From positions 1 through 64,000 of the forward strand of contig JARKIF010000079.1 of NCBI GenBank assembly GCA_029378245.1: a DNA stretch of 64,000 bases, given 5' to 3'. The stretch comes from Roridomyces roridus. Its lineage: Eukaryota; Basidiomycota; Agaricomycetes; Agaricales; Mycenaceae. Below are positions 12,967-23,763 of the stretch, piece by piece. The position numbers were made by a program, and so were the translations under genes. How positions within the stretch are numbered: the stretch's first letter is position 1; each line of letters begins with the position of its first letter. The notes beneath the pieces are model-generated. The model had not been told where the DNA came from and made no database searches. It worked only from the letters and a program-made list of their open reading frames with translations.

Positions 12967-13286
12967 CGGCGACGACGGGACAGCTCGCGTGGCTGCAGCA
13001 CGCGTGAGCAGCGGGGTAGGGACACTCGGGGTGCGAGACAGTTTGGGAGGCAGAGGACGGCAAGACTGCAGAATGAGGGTCAGTGACGTGGCACGTCAAA
13101 AGACCAATTGCGAGCCCGAGGGCAACGCCAGCGACGGTGGGGTGGACAGTAGACGGTACGGTAGTCGTTCGCACTCAAGGTAGAGGCAAGCGAGACGGAG
13201 AGAGGCAGTAACGGAAAGGCAAATCGAGGACGTGTCCTCGATAAGCGACGAAAGACGGTGGCAACGAAAAGAGATTTGTTCAAAAG

Positions 13287-13449
13287 TGGAAACTCACGGA
13301 GAGAAACACTCAGAATCGGACAGAGGGAACAAATAAGGCCGTTGCGTGGGTTTCGAATCGTAGAGTACGCGTACAAGATGAGGGTAGCAGACAAGAAAAG
13401 GTGATGATCAAAGCGTAAACAACGTCAACTGTAAACCAGCAGGTTTACA
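13287..13449 (-). repeat. 5' LTR of the gypsy chromovirus
   Basis: Identical to 7777-7939. Immediately inside the element (minus strand) the sequence reads CTTTTGAACAAATC. This does not match the usual initiator-tRNA primer site, but it contains GAACAAAT, which is complementary to ATTTGTTC within the LTR. TSD CAGGA follows at 13450-13454. Confidence 0.95.
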
Positions 13450-14189
13450 CAGGAGCAGGAATGAGATCTGTGGATTTGAACTTACGATAATCTACCATCC
13501 CGCTGGTATCATTGATTCCATACCAAAGCCCATTGAATTTGTTGGTGTCATCAAAGATGGGGCTGGAGAGGTCTATCTCGCTGCCGACAAACCCAGTGTG
13601 TGTAACAATAGTGTTGGGTGTCAAGAGTGCAGACCAACTGGCTGTGAGACTGGTGGTTGCCAGGAAAATTACTGCACAAGCCAGAGCCCACATAGTCTCC
13701 CGCCGTTCGAAGATCATGTGCCTCCTTGAGAGGGAGACCCAGATCCCAATGGTTTTGACTGATGTTGGCTGCTCCAGATACACCCGCATTAGATACAGCA
13801 CTGCCTCAGAGAACAGGCTGAGGCACATTGAAGTTTTGTTAGTAAGAAAAGAGACAAAATGATTACCAGAACGCACTAGGAGGATGCCAAGGCAAGTAGA
13901 TGGGACATTTTCAGTGATTCTGGGTGCCAAGAAAATTTGTCCCCGTATGCGCATGGCTAAAAGGAAACCAAGCAGAAGAGTGGCAAAGGCAAGTTGCCCC
14001 GCAATAATTATCAGCGGCCTAGTAATACGTCTGCAAGAGGTGTGTTTATTTGAAAGCTTGCGGTGGTAGTCGGACACACCTGGTACATCCGGTCTTGACT
14101 CGGAGGCCACTGAAGAAACCCTCACGGGGCTTTGTAGCAGGCGGTTTTTCGCTGAGAGACAAAAGAGATTCGTCTTCTGAATCCATCAT
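13450..14189 (-). pseudogene. Large membrane protein, 5' part, split by gypsy element
   Basis: Start chosen at the ATG ending at 14189 (MMDSEDESLLSLSEKPP). A short cytoplasmic N-terminus is followed, after an intron near 14050-14090, by hydrophobic segments (PLIIIAGQLAFATLLLGFLL; MWALACAVIFLATTSLTASW). The sequence ends at KSTDLIPAP exactly where the gypsy element enters. Together with 6317-7776 it forms a membrane protein with two or more N-terminal helices, a large outer domain and one C-terminal helix. The gene is inactivated by the insertion unless another allele is intact. Confidence 0.7.
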
Positions 14190-14690
14190 ACCAGTGTGGT
14201 AGGTGTACAATGGGGGACATTGGGTTAACGAAGCTGTGGTATTTAAGAAGAACTCGGACGTTGGGTGGGACACCTGCTGCCAGGCACCATGTGGCGGAGA
14301 ATGGAATGCTGGAACCCGGTCATGCGTTCTTGCCGTGGATCATCCTATTGGTGGCAGATGTCAGGCCCGGGACAAATGTGTATAAACATAACACATAGCC
14401 AAGGGGTGGGCGCTCGGCACGGCTACTTTTGGCACGGCTTCCCAAGGTTCAAGCATGTGACGGCACCGAGCTGAGCCATACCAGATTGGCTGCCCATTGC
14501 CATTGGGATCGAAGGAAGAATATCAGAATACCGGCATTGGCAAAACGAAAAGAGTAAGTTAATGCTGAACACAAACGAACTACACCCGATATAAGTCAGT
14601 CAGCACTGCTACCCATACAAAAAACTTCAAAGCAACACTCACATTCGCTCACGTGCGAAACAGAGGGATAGAACGTGCGTAAATCAACAG

Positions 14691-15305
14691 TTATTCCAGC
14701 CGACGACCGTTTTCCAGTGCCGACAGACTACAAGTGATACATTCAGGACTGGGATGCAATGTCACAGACTCACTCACCGTGCCAATTTGCACCGCGGTAC
14801 AAGCACCATCGAAAGCGGCACGAAGATCTTCATTCGCCCCACCCAGGGCCAAATGATCGACAACGAGAGCGAGAGGCATCCTGGGAGCGACGAGCAAAGG
14901 CAAGAGTTGGAGCTCGTTGAGGAATTCTCGCGCGCAGGCGACACGTACAGCCCCAAGACATGGCTTGGATGAGCAAATCCTCATAGTCGAATGAAGCGGC
15001 CGTGGCGTACTAGTATCTGGAAATTGTTGACATAAAGGCTTGCGTGGAGGAAAATGGGCTGTCCGGCACCCAGTTATGCAAGCCAGAGATCGCACAAAAT
15101 CGCCCCGTTCAGGATACTCGACGATTCCGCTGCAAAACGCTTCCAGAGCCGCCGGTTCGGTGGAGGATGGGCACGCAAAGATCGTGAAACAGCGACACAG
15201 CACAGTTTGGTGACGATCCCAATGGAGCACCGGTTTTGAGAAGCCCTCATTTCGTTCGGCATGGTGGTTGCGGACAAGAGTGAATTGCATGGTGGCAGCA
15301 ACAAC
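14691..15305 (-). pseudogene. F-box-family fragment, minus strand
   Basis: The translation contains ALEAFCSGIVEYPERGDFVRSL, which matches the same region of copies A, B, D and E (EAFCxAIxxxPERADSVRSL), followed by a loosely similar stretch to MPLALVVDHLALGG. No F-box start is seen and the frame is patched. This is a remnant in opposite orientation to the neighbouring copy B. Confidence 0.5.
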
Positions 15306-15363
15306 TACCTCATGGTCCCAGCTAGCACGCATCCCGCCCTCCGACCTGCTCGCAGCTCCGCAT

Positions 15364-16195
15364 CTAATCTCGCCTCCGCACTTCCCTCTCCGCCACGTCA
15401 AAACAGTCCGGCAAGCGCCAACTCCACGCATGCCACGAGCCATCTCCCCCTGAGCCCAGATGCACCGGGTACTTCATTCTGGCGCCCGTGAGAAGGACTA
15501 GGCAGCGGGCGCGGGGAGCGGCGGCGAGGCACGAGGTGAGTACGGAGGCCATGCCCGGCAACTCGGGGTGAGGGAGGGCGGAGTAGTTGACGGCGAGGTG
15601 AGTGAGTGATGGGAGATGAGCGAGGGTAGTGGAGGCTGAGGCAGGGAGGGAGGAGGAGAAGCCGAGGTGGGTGAGACCGGAGGACCAGCGTGGAAAGGTC
15701 GAGGGATTGGAGAACGATAGCTCCGAGACGAGACGTCTCAGGGGGAGCGAGGACAAGATGGGGGCAAGGGCGGTGTATGGATGGTGGCACCCGAAGCTCA
15801 CGACGCCAGTGCAAACGCTGAGGATGCGCTGGACGGCGTAGAGGGGCACCATGCGCTCGAGATAGAGATGCTTGACATGGGCACCGAAGAAGGTCACAGG
15901 TCGGGCATCGACGGTAGCAAGGAAGGACGAGATGGGGTCCCTGCCATTGTAGTTCTGAAGAAGCGCGACCCGCAGGGCTCGATCCTGTGTGGCTCTTATT
16001 ACACAGCACTGGGTGAAGGGAAGCGACTATACGCACCAGCTCTGGACTCTCCTACACACCTGTGGCAAGACCAGCGTCATGTCCCCGACAGACTGGTGCT
16101 CCCAGCTCCAAGATCTCGCGCTCAAGCTCCGGTAGCAGCCTCGGGTCGACGGTGATTGTTTCACGAGGTGGGGCCGGTGAGGGTGCCCGCGAAAA
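15364..16195 (-). pseudogene. F-box-like protein of a second type, degenerate
   Basis: The 5' part reads VDPRLLPELEREILELG, a degenerate form of the start LPPELEREIFELA common in basidiomycete F-box-like proteins, then a premature stop. After a gap the frame resumes with HVKHLYLERMVPLYAVQRILSVCTGVVSFGCH, leucine-rich stretches (LTHLGFSSSLPASASTTLAHLPSLTHLAV) and ends in FDVAEREVRRRD. No good ATG is present at the 5' end. It is divergently placed from copy B. A closely similar sequence stands in the same relation to copy E at 28600-29455, so the pair was duplicated together. Confidence 0.55.
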
Positions 16196-16363
16196 CCGTC
16201 GTTCACTGGTTAAAGATTTCAATTGGATACGTTGAGTCGTTCCATCTCGAAGGTTTCGCGGAAACTTTCCGAGAGTGAGGAAGAAAAGAGCACCGACATG
16301 GCAAGAGGAGAGTTTGATGGCCATCATTCGCCTCTTGTCCACCACCACCATCTTGACTCGAAT

Positions 16364-17612
16364 ATGCAGACTCGAAGCGCGCAGAAGGCTTATATGCGCA
16401 TAACTCGATGGCTGCCAAACGAAATCCTCACCGAAATTATCCAAAACGTGCCCAGAGCAGACCTGGTGACCCTTTGCTGCGTCTCCAAGCTATTCCATGC
16501 TCTGGCATTGCCCAGTCTCAACCAATCAGTGGTCTTAAACACGCGCAAACGCAATGGGGAGGTTCTTGACGCCTTCTGTGGCGCGATTCTGCAGAGTCCC
16601 GAACGAGCAGACTCGGTGCGATCTCTGTCCTTCTCAAGCGCGTACGAGTTGCTCTTCAGACTCGCGAACTTTACTAACAACCCGCTTCCAAGATATTCAT
16701 ATCGGAGCCTCCCCGCTGAATTGATCGAATCCTTGCGCCTCATGGGATGTCTGGAGCACTTGGTTATCGACGACTACCGCCCAGTCAGCGTGGTCTCCTG
16801 CCTCGCTCGCCTCACCTTTCCCAAGCTTTTGTCATTCTCCTTGACATACCCCGCGAGCGCGTGCAAACCCCATGTCGAGGAGTTTTTGAGTCGCCACCCA
16901 ACCATAACGCATCTTCGTCTCTGGCTCATCCATGGACAAGACCCCGTGCCGGAGGGTACTCTGCTACCCAAGCTGCAGTATTACCATGGAACAGCGCGGC
17001 TACTTTCTGCGTTCTCGAAGCACAGGCTTCAGTGTGTTCGAACCGCTTGGGCGGAAAACGCCGATGTCCCAGCGACATGTGCCTCAAGTGTTATCGAGAA
17101 ACTCGGTGCGCAGGCCAGCCCCAACCTCGCGAGTCTTTCCATCTTGTGTATGAACGCAACACAAATCTCCGATGCTATTATCCATTTATCCAACCATACG
17201 TTGCACTTGAAAAAATTAAAACTGCATTCTTATTCTCATTATATTACCAGGGTAAGGCCCAAGGACTTTCCATTCTGCTCGTTCTTATGGTTCTACAGGC
17301 AATGGTAAACGACATCACCGCGTGCCTGCCAAGATTCGAGCGTCTCAAATATCTGCTTTTCGATTATTCCGACAAAGGCAATCGTTGGGTGCATGACGTT
17401 GGTGAAGACGAAGAGCCCGAGGTTTTGAAAACTTGGGCAAATAGTTGTTCGACTTTGAAAGGCTGCCGTTTTTGTAAGCAGGCTATTCATCAACCGTAAT
17501 ATTGCTCATCATGCACTCACTAGGTGAAATAGCTTGCGTGAAGGTCGGTCAAAAGTGGGAGGAATGTAGCCCGGAGGAATTTGATGCAGAGGCTGGATTT
17601 GACGAACGTTGA
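16364..17612 (+). CDS. F-box-like/LRR protein, copy B, apparently intact
   Basis: Start is set at MQTRSAQKAYMRITRWLPNE because the same MxTRS start is used in copies D and E; an in-frame ATG at 16298 is the alternative. The F-box-like motif is LPNEILTEIIQNVPRADLVTLCCVSKLF, followed by imperfect leucine-rich repeats (HPTITHLRLWL, LHLKKLKLHS). Exons are 16364-17251, 17299-17473 and 17524-17612, with introns of 47 and 50 bp. The protein, about 383 residues, ends with WEECSPEEFDAEAGF. It is the only family member here with both an intact start and intact frame. Predicted role is substrate recognition in an SCF ubiquitin ligase; target unknown. Confidence 0.75.
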
Positions 17613-17640
17613 GAATCCGTGTCGGGCAAGCCGAAGAGAT

Positions 17641-17975
17641 CCGTGAAATACCGTGTTGAAGTTCGTGTTCTGCGTGCACAAAAACGGAGACACTTTCGAA
17701 GCATCGAAATAATCCACAATACACGCCAAGCAGACCAAGCGACGCTCTGCCGCGTCTCCAAACGATTCCATGAGCTTGTCCTGCCTGCAGCCTGCTCTCC
17801 TTCGAGAAGTGTTCTTGAGCCACTTGAGGAGCGGTCCTTCGAGGCCTTCTTCTTGGCCATTCTCATGAAGTACCTCTAGGCCCAATAGCCTCGATCAAAG
17901 TCAACGGAGAATGGGCGGAATGTAGTCGGCAGGCATATGATATCGAGTCTGGATTTGTGGTAACTTGGCCTCACC
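17641..17975 (+). pseudogene. F-box family fragment, copy C
   Basis: The F-box core IIHNTRQADQATLCRVSKRFHELVLPA and the region SFEAFFLAILMKYL are present, then a stop. From about 17900 the family's last-exon motif returns (VNGEWAECSRQAYDIESGFVV). The entire leucine-rich middle is missing. This is an internally deleted copy directly downstream of copy B and upstream of copy D. Confidence 0.6.
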
Positions 17976-18174
17976 AGCTGGCAGCAAGTCTTGAACATGT
18001 GAAAGTAAATGTGGCGACAAGCGCATTAAAAGACCGCCCACTGGGAAGTTGAGGCAAAGTTGAGGACCAACATCGCCGCACAATTGCGGCTTGCCGCACA
18101 AAGAAAAGATCATTTGATGGCTGTCACTCTCTTGTCCACGACCACCACAACCCTTCTTCACCATGCGGACTCGA

Positions 18175-18359
18175 TGTTGGCATATGGGAACGAGACGGAG
18201 GAATCTCGGTCAATCCGTCAGAAGACGACTACGCCGTAGTGAGAATAATACTGTGCCGCAGTGCTCTGAGTAGTATATAAGGCCCTGTAAATTTCGTAGA
18301 GTGAACAAGGTTTTCCCCCACATTGATTGAATTTGATTCTTCGTGCACATCTGCCAATA
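18175..18359 (+). repeat. 5' LTR of copia-1
   Basis: 185 bp, beginning TGTTGG and ending CCAATA. A TATA-like box lies in AGTATATAAGGCCCTG near 18270-18285. It differs from the 3' LTR by one substitution (T for C in ACTGTGCCGC) and by a 10-bp duplicated insert near 18330. Confidence 0.95.
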
Positions 18360-18372
18360 GGTTATGGGCCCC
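18360..18372 (+). promoter_or_regulatory. Primer-binding site of copia-1, initiator-tRNA-Met half type
   Basis: GGTTATGGGCCCC directly follows the LTR. It is complementary to the anticodon arm of eukaryotic initiator methionine tRNA (GGGCCCAUAACC), not to the tRNA 3' end. Use of an internally cleaved initiator tRNA is known from Drosophila copia and relatives. Confidence 0.7.
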
Positions 18373-18480
18373 GCGCCATACAAACTAATACACGAACAAA
18401 CATCAATATAGCGACACTCGACATTGTTCCATTGACCCGTCCCAACGCCCATTTCACCATCACACTACCCGACTTCTACC

Positions 18481-21024
18481 ATGACCGACAGCACATCAAC
18501 GACTCGGATCGAACTCCTTAACGAGGACAATTGGATGCCGTGGAAGCGCCGCATCGACGCAATTCTTCGAGACAATGACCTTGAGGGTTATGTCGACGGC
18601 ACCGAGCTTTTCCCGACGGCAGCTGACCCGTTAAAGCTCACAGCGGACGAGACGAAGGCTATCAGGGTATGGATAAAGAAGGATGGGAAGGCAAGGAGCA
18701 AGATTGAGCTCGCCTTGGGTAATTCCCAGATGGTACATGTTGCGGGGGCATCGACGGCGCGTCAAATGTGGACGCAGCTGTGCACGGTCAAGGAAGCATG
18801 AGGTCATCTAGGGATCATGTCATATCGGCGTAGATTATATCGCACGATTGCCGACGAAGGCAGCGACATTGCGGCCCACATCACGGAGCTGCGTGCTATT
18901 CAAGAACAGCTCAACACCATGAGCAGCCTGGTATCGGACCAGGAGTTCCTCATCGCCTTGATCACCTCTCTTCCTGAGTCTTGGGACACGTTCACTAGCT
19001 CATATCTGGCTGCGAACAACGGTGCACTCACCACAAGTCCCATATCCACATCCACCTCGACAACCGGCACATTTGCCGCGACTATTACCGTGACATCCCA
19101 CGAGTTAGTCGCCCTCATTCTTGAGGAACATCGTCGTCGTAAGGAGAAGGCCGGAGAATCGACAACGGGATCAGCGTTATTCGGAAGGAACCAAACCCGC
19201 GCACCGACGGGATCCGACAGCGGCAAATGCTTCATTTGTGGCAGTCCCGGGCACATGGCTAGGGATTGTTGGAGCAAGGGAGGCGGCAAGGAAGGCCAGC
19301 GCCCCAATGAGTGGAAGGGGAGGAAAGGGAATCGGAAAGGAAGGAAGGGCAATTCGGCTCACCTTGGCACGAATGATAGTCGAGACGACTCTGGCCCTCA
19401 CAGCACATTTATGGCGTTCCATTCCAACCAACCTCACTTCGATACGCGTCTATCGAAAGATGCGTGGCTTGCAGACTCGGGCTGCACTGTTCACATCACG
19501 AACAATCGGGACATCTTCACGGAGTACACACCTGTCACTGGCGAAACGATAAACGGACTGGGCGACAACGCTGTTCAGGCATGCAGTCGTGGAACAGCCA
19601 CCCTGGAGAGCATCGTCAACGGCAAGAGGGAAACAATTAGCTTGTACAACACGTTGTACGCACCTACGGCAGTCAATAATTTGCTGTCCGTTTCCCGCAT
19701 TGACGAAGCAGGGGGAGCTACGTCGTTTAAGCAGGGCAAGGCTGAGATTCGGAATAGATCGGGACGGCTCGTCTTGGAAGCCAAGAAGAAATTCCGGCTC
19801 TACTGGTTGGACAACGTCCGCGCAGTAAGAGTTGGGAATCGAGCGAATCCCGCCGACGCCGAGAAATTGGACCCAGACAGCTGTGCAGCCTGGCATCGCA
19901 GATATGGCCATGTCTCTGATTTGACATTAGAGCTCATAATTCGCCATAAATCCGTGGAAGGACTTACCGTCAAACCCGCCAGCAAATCCGATGCCGAGAT
20001 CTGCGAAGCGTGCATCCAAGCAAAGATGCATCGCAAGCCATTCCCACACAAAGCCCTTCACCGTTCTGAGAACCCGGGAGAAGGCACTCACAGCGACCTA
20101 TGGGGTCCTGCGCGCACACGGTCAACGGAGGGGAATTATTATTATATTTCCTTTACCGATGATGCGAGCCGTCGCAGAACAATTTTGTTCTTGAAGACGA
20201 AGGACCAGGCGAAAGCAAAGGTGCTGGAGTATGTCGAGTGGGTGGAGCGGCAGTACGGGTACAAGCCGAAGTGGATTCGCGTTGACGAGGGAACTGAGTA
20301 CCTGAACGAGAAGCTCAAGTCAGCGCTCGCATCGAAAGGTATTGAGTTGAAACCAACAGCACCTTATTCCCAGTCACAGAACGGCGTTTCTGAGCGAACC
20401 AACCGCACTCTACTCGAGTTGGCTAGAGCAATGTTAGCAGAAAAGAACTTACCGAAGAGTCTATGGGAGTTCGCGGTCACACATGCCGCATACATCCGCA
20501 ACCGCTCGCCAACCAAGGCGCTACCCGATGGGAAGATGCCGCACGAGATATTCACGAAGGAGAAACCCGATGTTTCTCACTTCCAGGAGTTTGGGGCGCC
20601 CGTATGGATTTTCCGCAAGGATGTCAAGACCAACTCAAAGCTGGATGACAGAGCTATCAAGCATATATTCTGCGGCTATCTAGATGGACCCAAAGCAGTA
20701 CGGTACTACGATTCGACAACTCACCGCGTTAAAATCTCCCGCAACTATACGTTCACCGACCCCGAGACGGCCTTCACCGAGTTTGATGTGCTATCCGAGG
20801 GGGAGAAAACAACGCCGGCGTCGAACAGCACATCTGCACCGATTCAGCCTACACCAGGATCGACAGCACAACACGTACCTGCACAACCAACGGTATCATC
20901 ATCGCAGCAACCACCGTCCACGCCAGCACGGATGCCACCGCTTAAGAGCGAAGGGACAACCCCGCCTGAAACGCACAGCACCACAATCCGTACCATCGAC
21001 CCCACGACTTGCAACGGAACCTGA
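18481..21024 (+). pseudogene. gag-pol: Copia-1 gag, protease and integrase
   Basis: Gag starts with MTDSTSTTRIELLNEDNW. An in-frame TGA at 18799-18801 interrupts it, consistent with CGA to TGA at a CpG; the same frame reopens at once and continues. A CCHC zinc knuckle (CFICGSPGHMARDC) is at about 19230. The protease motif is LADSGCTVHI. Integrase carries HRRYGH .. CEACIQAK (zinc site) and the D, D, E residues in THSDLWGP, VDEGTEY and NGVSERTNR. The frame then shifts by one between about 20960 and 21050, before reverse transcriptase. Confidence 0.85.
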
Positions 21025-22107
21025 TCCCAAGCCGAATCAGCTGAATTCCATTCCGCTTCGGAGACTCACCCGTCCAACTAAAGACCATAATTATCTGAAG
21101 CTTGGAAATCCTGATGCCCGCAGAGGGCAATCAGACCGCCCGAATCGTACCCACGACGCCCAAGATGATGGCGACGAAGGGGACAGCGCCGCGCATTTCG
21201 CGTACATGGCAGCACTCGGAGAGGTCAACGAGGCTAAGCCCAATATTCCGCGTAATATTGAGGAAGCACGCGCGTCGCCCGAATGGCCCAAGTGGCGTGA
21301 GGCGATTGACGCAGAGTTGGCCAACTTGACAACGATGGGAACGTGGGAGCTCGAGGACTGCCCCGCAGAGAGAAAGCCCGTCGGATGTTGTTGGGTATTT
21401 GACCTAAAGACAGGTCAGCAAGGGGAGATTTTCCGCTACAAAGCGAGACTCGTAGCCAAGGGCTACTCACAAGTCCCCGGTGTCGATTATTTCGACACGT
21501 TCTCCCCCGTCGTCCGTCTAGAGTCACTTCGAGCACTACTCGCCATCGCAGCAGTCAAGGATCTAGAGATGAGACAGTTAGACGTCAAAGGAGCGTATCT
21601 CAATGGAGATTTACAGGAGGAGGTGTTTATGGAACAACCTCCGGGTTTTGACGATGGCTCCAGACGCAAGTGTCATCTGAGGAAGACATTGTACGGTCTG
21701 AAACAGTCAGGACGAGAGTGGAATCGAAAGCTTCACACCATACTCACCAAGTTGGGCTTTCACCGACTCGACGTCGACCACGGCGTGTATCTACGCCAAA
21801 TCGGAGATCGTTACACGATTATCACGGTCTGGGTCGACGACTTACTGCTATTCAGCAATAGCACCATCATGCTATCAGCCACAGGAGCTGCCTTGAAGAA
21901 GGAGGTCGAAATCAACGACCTCGGAGAGCCACAGAAGCTCATTGGTATCGAGATATACCGTGACCGTGCCACGAGAACCATCCAGATCTCGCAGGAACAC
22001 TACATCGACGGAGTCTTGAGCCGTTACAGGTACCAGGAGATGTCGCCAGTTGCCACGCCGATGGACCCGAACGTCATCTTGGAGAAGAATCCCGCAGAAG
22101 GGAAGAC
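21025..22107 (+). pseudogene. pol: Copia-1 reverse transcriptase, 5' part
   Basis: In the shifted frame: ASPEWPKWREAIDAEL, RYKARLVAKGYSQVPGVDYFDTFSPVVR, then DVKGAYLNGDL and the catalytic VWVDDLLLFS, typical for copia reverse transcriptase. It ends at PMDPNVILEKNPAEGKT, where a hAT-like element enters with an 8-bp duplication; the remainder is at 23091-23763. Confidence 0.85.
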
Positions 22108-23090
22108 CAAGGGGGCATCGGGATCCGAATTTCGGATATAGGGTGAAAAGTTTTTCTCGACCCTGGCTGGACCCCCCCCCCCCCCTCCCCTCCCCTCCTA
22201 TATAAGGTAGATCATTCCCACGGTCATGTGATTTACCGGCGGTCCGAGCCATCCGTGTAAGGCTCCAACCGTTTCGTTTCTGTTTGTGATTTTGCGCAAA
22301 CAGAACGGAAACGGAAAGGAAACCGTTTGCAACCGTTTGCAAACGGTTTCCGAACGGATAAATTTGGGGTACCGTTTCTACAGTGCCCAGAGATGCCCAG
22401 CGGTCCCAGCATGCTTTGGTGTCCACACGGAGCCAATCTGCGGAGTATCAGACTCATTCAACACCAATGGGGAGGGAGATTGGAAATTCATCAGGCAAGA
22501 TTGGTTTGACTAAGCAGCTGCCGAGAGCGCGGGGCTCCATTCCACTGGCGGTATGTGGGCTGAATTTCCCGGATCGAAGAAGCTGTTTTACCACAAGTGT
22601 GCAGGCCTGCCGGGAGACTGCAAGTAGCAGTGATTTGGCTGATTATAAGCCCCCCAGGTGGGCCAAGAGAAACTGTTTCCAAACGGTTTGGGAAACCGTT
22701 TCCGGGTCACGGCAAACAAAACGGAAATAAAAACCGTTCTTTTGGCACAAACGGTTTGCGAACGGAAAAGGTTGGAGCCTTACATCCGTGGTTCCCAGCC
22801 ATAGGAAAAATATGTATTACAAACTTATTAGAGGACCCCAGTGTCCATTAGACCCATCTCATGTGTACTTGAGCAATGATACACTTGTTGTCTGTGGCAA
22901 TGTCTTGTGAGAGTCGATGAGACTGGCAGCTGTATTATGTAATATATCAGTCCCGATTTGGAAATTTCAATCAAGAGTGTCCAATATGCTCCAAAACACA
23001 TTTACTAATATACATATAGAAAAAAATTTCGAGCCCTCTCGGGACCCCCCCCCTCCCCCGGTACGAAATTTCGATCCCGATGCCCCCTTG
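22108..23090. mobile_element. hAT-like non-autonomous element inside copia-1 (outer)
   Basis: Perfect 8-bp target duplication GGGAAGAC (22100-22107; 23091-23098) and an 18-bp terminal inverted repeat starting CAAGGGGGCATCGGGATC. Length is 983 bp, or about 450 bp without its own insertion. Subterminal homopolymer C tracts occur near 22172 and 23045. No coding capacity. An 8-bp duplication with a CA-start repeat fits the hAT superfamily. Confidence 0.85.
22258..22782. mobile_element. hAT-like non-autonomous element nested in the previous one (inner)
   Basis: 8-bp target duplication CATCCGTG (22250-22257; 22783-22790) and 13-bp terminal inverted repeat TAAGGCTCCAACC. Many copies of AAACCGTTT / AAACGGTTT lie near both ends, the kind of subterminal repeat that hAT transposases bind. 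525 bp, non-coding. It inserted after the outer element. Confidence 0.85.
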
Positions 23091-23763
23091 GGGAAGACCA
23101 CCGACGAGCGAGGCCACAGCTTTGCCGAGTACATAGGCTCGCTGATCTGGCTCGCAACCGTCAGCCGTCCGGATATCGCATATGTCGTTGCGAGACTTGG
23201 AGCGTACACGAGCAATCCGAGCGCGACGCACTGGACGGGAGTGAAGAGAGTGTTCCGGTACCTGAAAGGCACACGTCATCGACGGATCACTTTCGGAGGT
23301 TCGGACTACCGGTCCGACTCGGACTCGATCTTCAACAACTACGGCGCTTATAGCGACGCCGACTTTGCATCCAACCCCGACGACAGCAAATCAGTCTCAG
23401 GGTATATTTACCTTCTTGCTGGTGGACCCATTGCTTGGCACTCGAAGAAACAGCCCACCGTTGCACTCAGCACCGCCGAAGCCGAATACTCAGCTCTTAC
23501 CGCTGCGACACGCCATGCAATCTGGCTCCAATATTTATTCCATGCCCTTCCATTTGATTTCCCAGCGGAGAGCTCGACTCTGATCTATTCCGACAATCAA
23601 TCGGCCATATCCATTGCGCACGATCCTCAGCACCATGCAAGATCAAAACATTTTCGTATCGAGAATCATTTTATTCGGGAATGTATCGAACAGGGTGTTA
23701 TCAGTGTCCAGTACTGCCCCACCAACAACATGGTTGCAGACATTCTGACCAAAGCCTTGCCCC
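23091..23763 (+). pseudogene. pol: Copia-1 reverse transcriptase end and RNase H
   Basis: After the nested elements the frame resumes with GKTTDERGHSFAEYIGSLIWLATVSRPDIAY, then FRYLKGTR and RNase H (GAYSDADFASNPDDSKSVSGYI, LSTAEAEYSAL, YSDNQSAISIAH), ending ADILTKALPL at the entry point of the next hAT-like element. The few remaining residues lie after 25174 (KHEQFCSNMGLLSA then stop). Confidence 0.85.

Larger units (their letters stand above)
7777..13449 (-). mobile_element. Young Ty3/gypsy chromovirus, full length
   Basis: The element is 5,673 bp with 163-bp LTRs at both ends that are identical by eye. It is flanked by the 5-bp target duplication CAGGA (7772-7776 and 13450-13454). LTR ends are TG and CA in the plus reading. 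Coding is on the minus strand: gag, protease, reverse transcriptase, RNase H, integrase and a C-terminal chromodomain. One single-base frame change separates the reverse transcriptase frame from RNase H. Identical LTRs mean insertion very recently. It splits a membrane-protein gene. Confidence 0.95.
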
